Below are positions 7,012-9,186 of a stretch of DNA of 9,186 nt, in pieces. A model generated the notes under the pieces. It searched no databases. It was given only the letters and a program-made list of their open reading frames with translations, and was not told the origin of the DNA. Positions within the stretch are counted from its first letter, which is position 1, and each line of letters opens with the position of its first letter. The stretch covers positions 1 through 9,186 of the forward strand of contig CAMVBT010000079.1 in the NCBI GenBank assembly GCA_947165805.1, in the 5' to 3' direction. Both the position numbers and the translations under genes were made by a program. Source of the stretch: an uncultured Clostridia bacterium. GTDB lineage: Bacteria; Bacillota; Clostridia; Oscillospirales; Ruminococcaceae.

Positions 7012-7040
7012 TTGACACTTCTGCTATCGGGTTGTATAAT
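7012..7040 (+). promoter_or_regulatory. Perfect-consensus sigma-A promoter of the oxidoreductase-LysR operon
   Basis: TTGACA (7012-7017), 17 bases, TATAAT (7035-7040). The -10 again lies in TATAATTATA, as in the promoter at 6476-6504. The leader is about 22-25 bases. No obvious T-N11-A LysR box could be singled out in this AT-rich leader. Confidence 0.88.
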
Positions 7041-7056
7041 TATAATATAATTCGCC

Positions 7057-7062
7057 AGGAGG
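7057..7062 (+). promoter_or_regulatory. Ribosome binding site of the flavin oxidoreductase gene
   Basis: AGGAGG is a full-consensus Shine-Dalgarno, 7 bases before the ATG at 7070, and fixes that start. Confidence 0.8.
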
Positions 7063-7069
7063 TATCGCA

Positions 7070-7624
7070 ATGTCCCATATTCTCGTCCTGAACGGCTCTG
7101 CCAGACCAAATGCTTTTACGGCTGCGATGATAAGATCATTCTGCAAGGGTGCAGGATCGGTCGGTCACTCTGTCACGGTCATTGATTTGTGTAAGCTGAA
7201 TATCCATAGCTGTATCGGCTGTCTGAACGGCGGCAAGGATAAGGAACACCCCTGCGTACAGCGTGACGATATGGATGCTGTTTACGCAGAGTTCCGCAGG
7301 GCAGATGTGACCGTGTTTGCGACTCCGCTGTTCTTCTGGTCATACAGCGGTCTGCTCAAAAATGCGATCGACAGGCTGTGGGCGTTGGCTGAGTTTGAAC
7401 GAAGTGAGCTGATCGGCAGGGGCAGAGGCGGTGCATTGTTGGTCGCAGCAGGCGGAAGTCACCCCGAACCGCTGTATGAGCATTTTGATTATATGATGAA
7501 ACGGCTTGCGTGGAAGAATCTCGGCAAGGCAGCTCTGCTCCATACCGATGATATGCAAGCTATCCCCGAATGCGAAGATGCATATATGCTCGGTGCATCT
7601 ATCGGAAAGCGTGAAGAACCATGA
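7070..7624 (+). CDS. Flavodoxin-fold NAD(P)H-dependent FMN oxidoreductase
   Basis: This 184-residue cytoplasmic protein belongs to the NAD(P)H-dependent FMN reductase / flavodoxin_2 group. The N-terminal strand and FMN-phosphate loop are ILVLNGSARPNAFTAAM (4-20). CIGCLNGGKDKEHPC (48-62) leads into the DDM motif (66-68). ATPLFFWSYSGLLKNAIDRL (84-103) is the family's second flavin-contact loop and helix, and VAAGGS (125-130) contacts the isoalloxazine side. Iron-sulfur flavoproteins of this superfamily carry CX2CX2C plus a fourth Cys; here position 54 is Gly, so only C48, C51 and C62 remain and a 4Fe-4S cluster is unlikely. The natural substrate cannot be read from the sequence; quinones, nitro- or azo-compounds are typical for the group. 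It has its own promoter and RBS, and its stop overlaps the LysR start as ATGA, so it may be controlled by that regulator. Confidence 0.92.
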   Translation: MSHILVLNGSARPNAFTAAMIRSFCKGAGSVGHSVTVIDLCKLNIHSCIGCLNGGKDKEHPCVQRDDMDAVYAEFRRADVTVFATPLFFWSYSGLLKNAIDRLWALAEFERSELIGRGRGGALLVAAGGSHPEPLYEHFDYMMKRLAWKNLGKAALLHTDDMQAIPECEDAYMLGASIGKREEP

Positions 7625-8523
7625 CAGTACTGCAGTTAAAATATATCATCACCGTTGCAGAGATCGGCTCGATCACCGAAGCCGCAAGACAGCTCTTTAT
7701 CCCCCAGCCCAGCCTTTCGGGTGCGATCAAGGAAGTCGAAAATGAAGCGAAACTCACGATCTTCAACCGCTGTCGGGCAGGTGTTGCACTGACACCGGAG
7801 GGAATGGAGTTTGTCGGCTATGCAAGGCAGGTCGTTCAGCAAATGGAATTGCTGGAGTCACGCTTTGTCAACGGACAGCCGGAAAAACAGCATTTCTGCG
7901 TATCCACACAGCATTATACCTTTGCAGCGAACGCCTTTGCTGACCTCATCATGCAATACGGGCAGGAACGCTATGAGTTCATCATGAACGAAACGCAGAC
8001 GCATCAGATCATTGAAGATGTGCGGAACAGGTTCAGCGACTTAGGACTGCTGTATCTCTGTGAATCCAATGAAAGCGTCCTGCAAAAGCTGTTTGAAGAC
8101 TACAATCTCACTTTCTATGAGCTGTTTACGGCTTCTCCCCATATCTTCCTTGACAGAGATCACCCGCTTGCAGCGAAAAAAGCCCTTACGCTTGCAGAAT
8201 TGAAGCCCTATCCGAGACTGAGTTTTGTACAGGGAGCGTATGAGTCCTCAAACTTCGCAGAGGAGCTTTTCAGCAATGAAACGGTCGATAAGAGTATCCG
8301 CGTGAGCGATCGTGCAGCAGTAGTCAATCTGATGATCGGGTTGCAGGCTTACACCATTTCCAGCGGTATCTATGCGAAATATCTCCACGGTGACAGGATC
8401 ATTTCCGTTCCGCTGAAAGAAAAAGAGACAATGCACATCGGATATATTATCAACAAAGACCGTACACTTTCAGAGCTTGGTGCGCGTTTTATCGAGCTGA
8501 TCGGGCAGTATCAGGAAACATAG
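7621..8523 (+). CDS. LysR-type transcriptional regulator
   Basis: At 300 residues the length is standard for the family. The N-terminal winged helix-turn-helix (about 1-60) shows the LysR pattern: LKYIITVAEIGSITEAARQL (6-25), then IPQPSLSGAIKEVE (27-40), and NRCRAGVALTPEG (49-61). The rest (about 90-300) is the effector-binding domain, with typical segments such as a DRDHPLA motif. The start ATG overlaps the oxidoreductase stop by four bases, so translation is probably coupled; no own promoter is seen. LysR regulators are more often divergent from their target; here regulator and probable target are in line, which suggests autoregulation together with the reductase. The ligand is unknown. The adjacent flavin reductase suggests a redox-active or electrophilic compound, but that is inference. 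Confidence 0.95.
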   Translation: MTVLQLKYIITVAEIGSITEAARQLFIPQPSLSGAIKEVENEAKLTIFNRCRAGVALTPEGMEFVGYARQVVQQMELLESRFVNGQPEKQHFCVSTQHYTFAANAFADLIMQYGQERYEFIMNETQTHQIIEDVRNRFSDLGLLYLCESNESVLQKLFEDYNLTFYELFTASPHIFLDRDHPLAAKKALTLAELKPYPRLSFVQGAYESSNFAEELFSNETVDKSIRVSDRAAVVNLMIGLQAYTISSGIYAKYLHGDRIISVPLKEKETMHIGYIINKDRTLSELGARFIELIGQYQET

Positions 8524-8555
8524 GCAGAATCTATGGAATAACGAAGTATAAATGT

Positions 8556-8636
8556 ATTACCTATCGCAAAGCATTCTGTGGTATAATTGAACTACGGAAG
8601 GAGGCATAAGATATGCCGGCTTATGTGATAGGTAAT
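8556..8636. repeat. 10-bp perfect inverted repeat flanking a promoter and start codon
   Basis: ATTACCTATC (8556-8565) and its exact reverse complement GATAGGTAAT (8627-8636) are 61 bases apart. The left arm covers the -35 position of the promoter at 8579-8587, and the right arm lies in the first codons of the small ORF. As the left arm is upstream of the likely transcript start, pairing within one RNA is not expected; a pair of protein-binding half sites is possible, as is chance. Confidence 0.45.
8579..8587 (+). promoter_or_regulatory. Extended -10 promoter for tiny ORFs
   Basis: TGG-TATAAT gives a TGn extended -10 with perfect hexamer (8582-8587). The -35 position (ACCTAT, 8559-8564, 17 bases away) is a poor match. 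AAGGAGG follows at 8598-8604, so promoter and RBS are spaced like those of a real gene. Confidence 0.6.
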
Positions 8637-8701
8637 TTTGGGGAATGAACGAGAAGATTACGAAGATATATCAAAACGGAATGGTCACGTTTAATGCTTA
8701 G
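8613..8701 (+). CDS. Two tiny overlapping ORFs, likely remnant or leader peptides
   Basis: The first ORF (8613-8648) encodes MPAYVIGNFGE, with AAGGAGG (8598-8604) 8 bases upstream and a promoter before it. Its stop overlaps, as ATGA (8645-8648), the start of a second ORF (8645-8701) encoding 18 residues, MNEKITKIYQNGMVTFNA. I recognise neither. The strong translation signals show that something was expressed here. One reading is a short gene broken by a frameshift and deletion; another is a pair of genuine small peptides or a leader. The opening MPAYVI weakly recalls DUF1330 proteins, which is not enough to assign. The interval covers both frames. Confidence 0.35.
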
Positions 8702-8800
8702 TATTTCAATGCACTTATAAACCGTTCCGCACAAGTCCATTTAATCATTATGGAGCGCGCCACATTGACAGCATATCCTTTTGGAACTGAACAACAGATA

Positions 8801-8840
8801 AAGCCCTGAGATCTGCTCACATAAGCATTTCCCAGGGCTT
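8801..8840. terminator. Hairpin after the TetR gene, probable bidirectional terminator
   Basis: AAGCCCTG (8801-8808) pairs with CAGGGCTT (8833-8840). The stem continues inward with AGATCTGCT-side bases pairing to AGCATTTCC-side bases apart from a small internal mismatch, leaving a loop of about 6 bases. It ends 3 bases from the TetR stop at 8844. Downstream on the minus strand the tail is only moderately T-rich (TTTATCTGTTGTT), and on the plus strand CATTTATTCC, so strength in either direction is uncertain. Confidence 0.6.
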
Positions 8841-8843
8841 CAT

Positions 8844-9186
8844 TTATTCCATATTTCCTGCAAATATCCTCTCCACCACGATCTGCGTCATCTCCTGTAC
8901 CGATTCGGCATAACCGCCCTTTGCCCATTTCATGAAGATACCGAAAAGCCCATAGGCAAGGTAGTAGCTTTCGTAGGTATCAATGGACTGCTCGGTGTCG
9001 CTGTCGGTCATGATGACCTCATAGGCAGACAAGATCGCTCCGTGATGCCCCTGCCCGATGATGAGGTCATTCTTCTTCCGGAGCGAATAGCAAAAATCAA
9101 AATATCGCCTGACACGGTAGCTGTCATTGATCTGATGCTCCTTTAGTCTGTGTTCACGCTCATATTCACGCCACTTCATGATGATG
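8844..9186 (-). CDS. TetR-family regulator, C-terminal part (5' end outside window)
   Basis: The frame is open from the right edge to the TAA at 8844-8846, giving about 113 residues. An ATG at 9179 exists but upstream codons remain open (Ile-Ile before it) and no RBS can be seen, so it is probably internal. The visible part matches a TetR ligand-binding/dimerisation domain: helices with many aromatic residues, and the closing pattern YYLAYGLFGIFMKWAKGGY, then a final helix ESVQEMTQIVVERIF. TetR regulators have about 180-200 residues, so the DNA-binding helix-turn-helix should lie just beyond the right edge. Ligand and target are unknown; nothing in this window shows an operator for it. It converges on the LysR operon, with the hairpin at 8801-8840 between them. 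Confidence 0.78.
   Translation of the reverse strand, partial: IIMKWREYEREHRLKEHQINDSYRVRRYFDFCYSLRKKNDLIIGQGHHGAILSAYEVIMTDSDTEQSIDTYESYYLAYGLFGIFMKWAKGGYAESVQEMTQIVVERIFAGNME

Larger units (their letters stand above)
8524..8800. other. Region between LysR and TetR genes with no standard gene
   Basis: It contains an extended -10 promoter, two tiny overlapping ORFs and a 10-bp inverted repeat, all described separately. A further short frame at 8750-8809 (19 residues, ending in TAYPFGTEQQIKP) has no RBS. The minus-strand frame 8698-8928 overlaps the TetR coding end and has unlikely composition. The region may be debris of a lost small gene. No obvious intrinsic terminator follows the LysR stop. 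Confidence 0.4.

Noticed and set aside
8698..8928. 76-codon minus-strand frame
   Set aside because: It overlaps the end of the TetR frame in another phase and crosses the hairpin at 8801-8840. It has no recognisable domain.

Overview
The window reads like a chromosomal segment from a Bacillota (Firmicutes) bacterium, most plausibly a gut or rumen Ruminococcus/Oscillospiraceae relative. This rests on strong GGAGG-type ribosome binding sites, textbook sigma-A promoters, intrinsic terminators and the mix of protein families. It is an inference from style, since no marker gene is present.

Left part (1-5900, all minus strand): one leftward operon of three genes. It starts at a TTTACA-N17-TATAAT promoter (5872-5900). 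The first gene encodes a secreted and membrane-anchored von Willebrand A (vWA) protein with a complete MIDAS metal site (4050-5831). The second encodes a 1140-residue FtsZ/tubulin-superfamily protein with a clear GGTGSGT signature (595-4017). The third overlaps it by ATGA and runs off the left edge (1-598). This third product looks like a shortened, signature-less relative of the tubulin-like GTPase domain. A tubulin-like protein next to a vWA protein matches a previously proposed but little-studied bacterial/archaeal membrane-remodelling system. It is the most interesting content of the window.

Middle (5900-6545): no convincing gene. It holds a GC-rich block packed with hairpins (about 5985-6240) that looks like a dispersed intergenic repeat or structured RNA. 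An orphan rightward intrinsic terminator (6339-6373) follows, then a perfect-consensus promoter (6476-6504).

Right part (6546-9186): base composition is visibly less GC-rich. A broken ATP-grasp-like gene (6546-6906) keeps its promoter, RBS, first codons and C-terminal part, but has lost the middle and the reading frame. It ends in its own terminator. Next comes a two-gene rightward operon with another perfect promoter: a flavodoxin-fold NAD(P)H-dependent FMN oxidoreductase (7070-7624) coupled by ATGA to a LysR-type regulator (7621-8523). About 320 bases follow without a standard gene. They contain an extended -10 promoter, two tiny ATGA-overlapping ORFs and a 10-bp inverted repeat. At the right edge lies the C-terminal part of a leftward TetR-family regulator (8844-9186), with a hairpin just after its stop.

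The left operon probably makes one envelope-associated complex: an extracellular metal-dependent adhesion or sensor domain, a membrane anchor, and a cytoplasmic filament or GTPase-like partner. The right part is an ordinary regulator-plus-reductase accessory region with gene decay.
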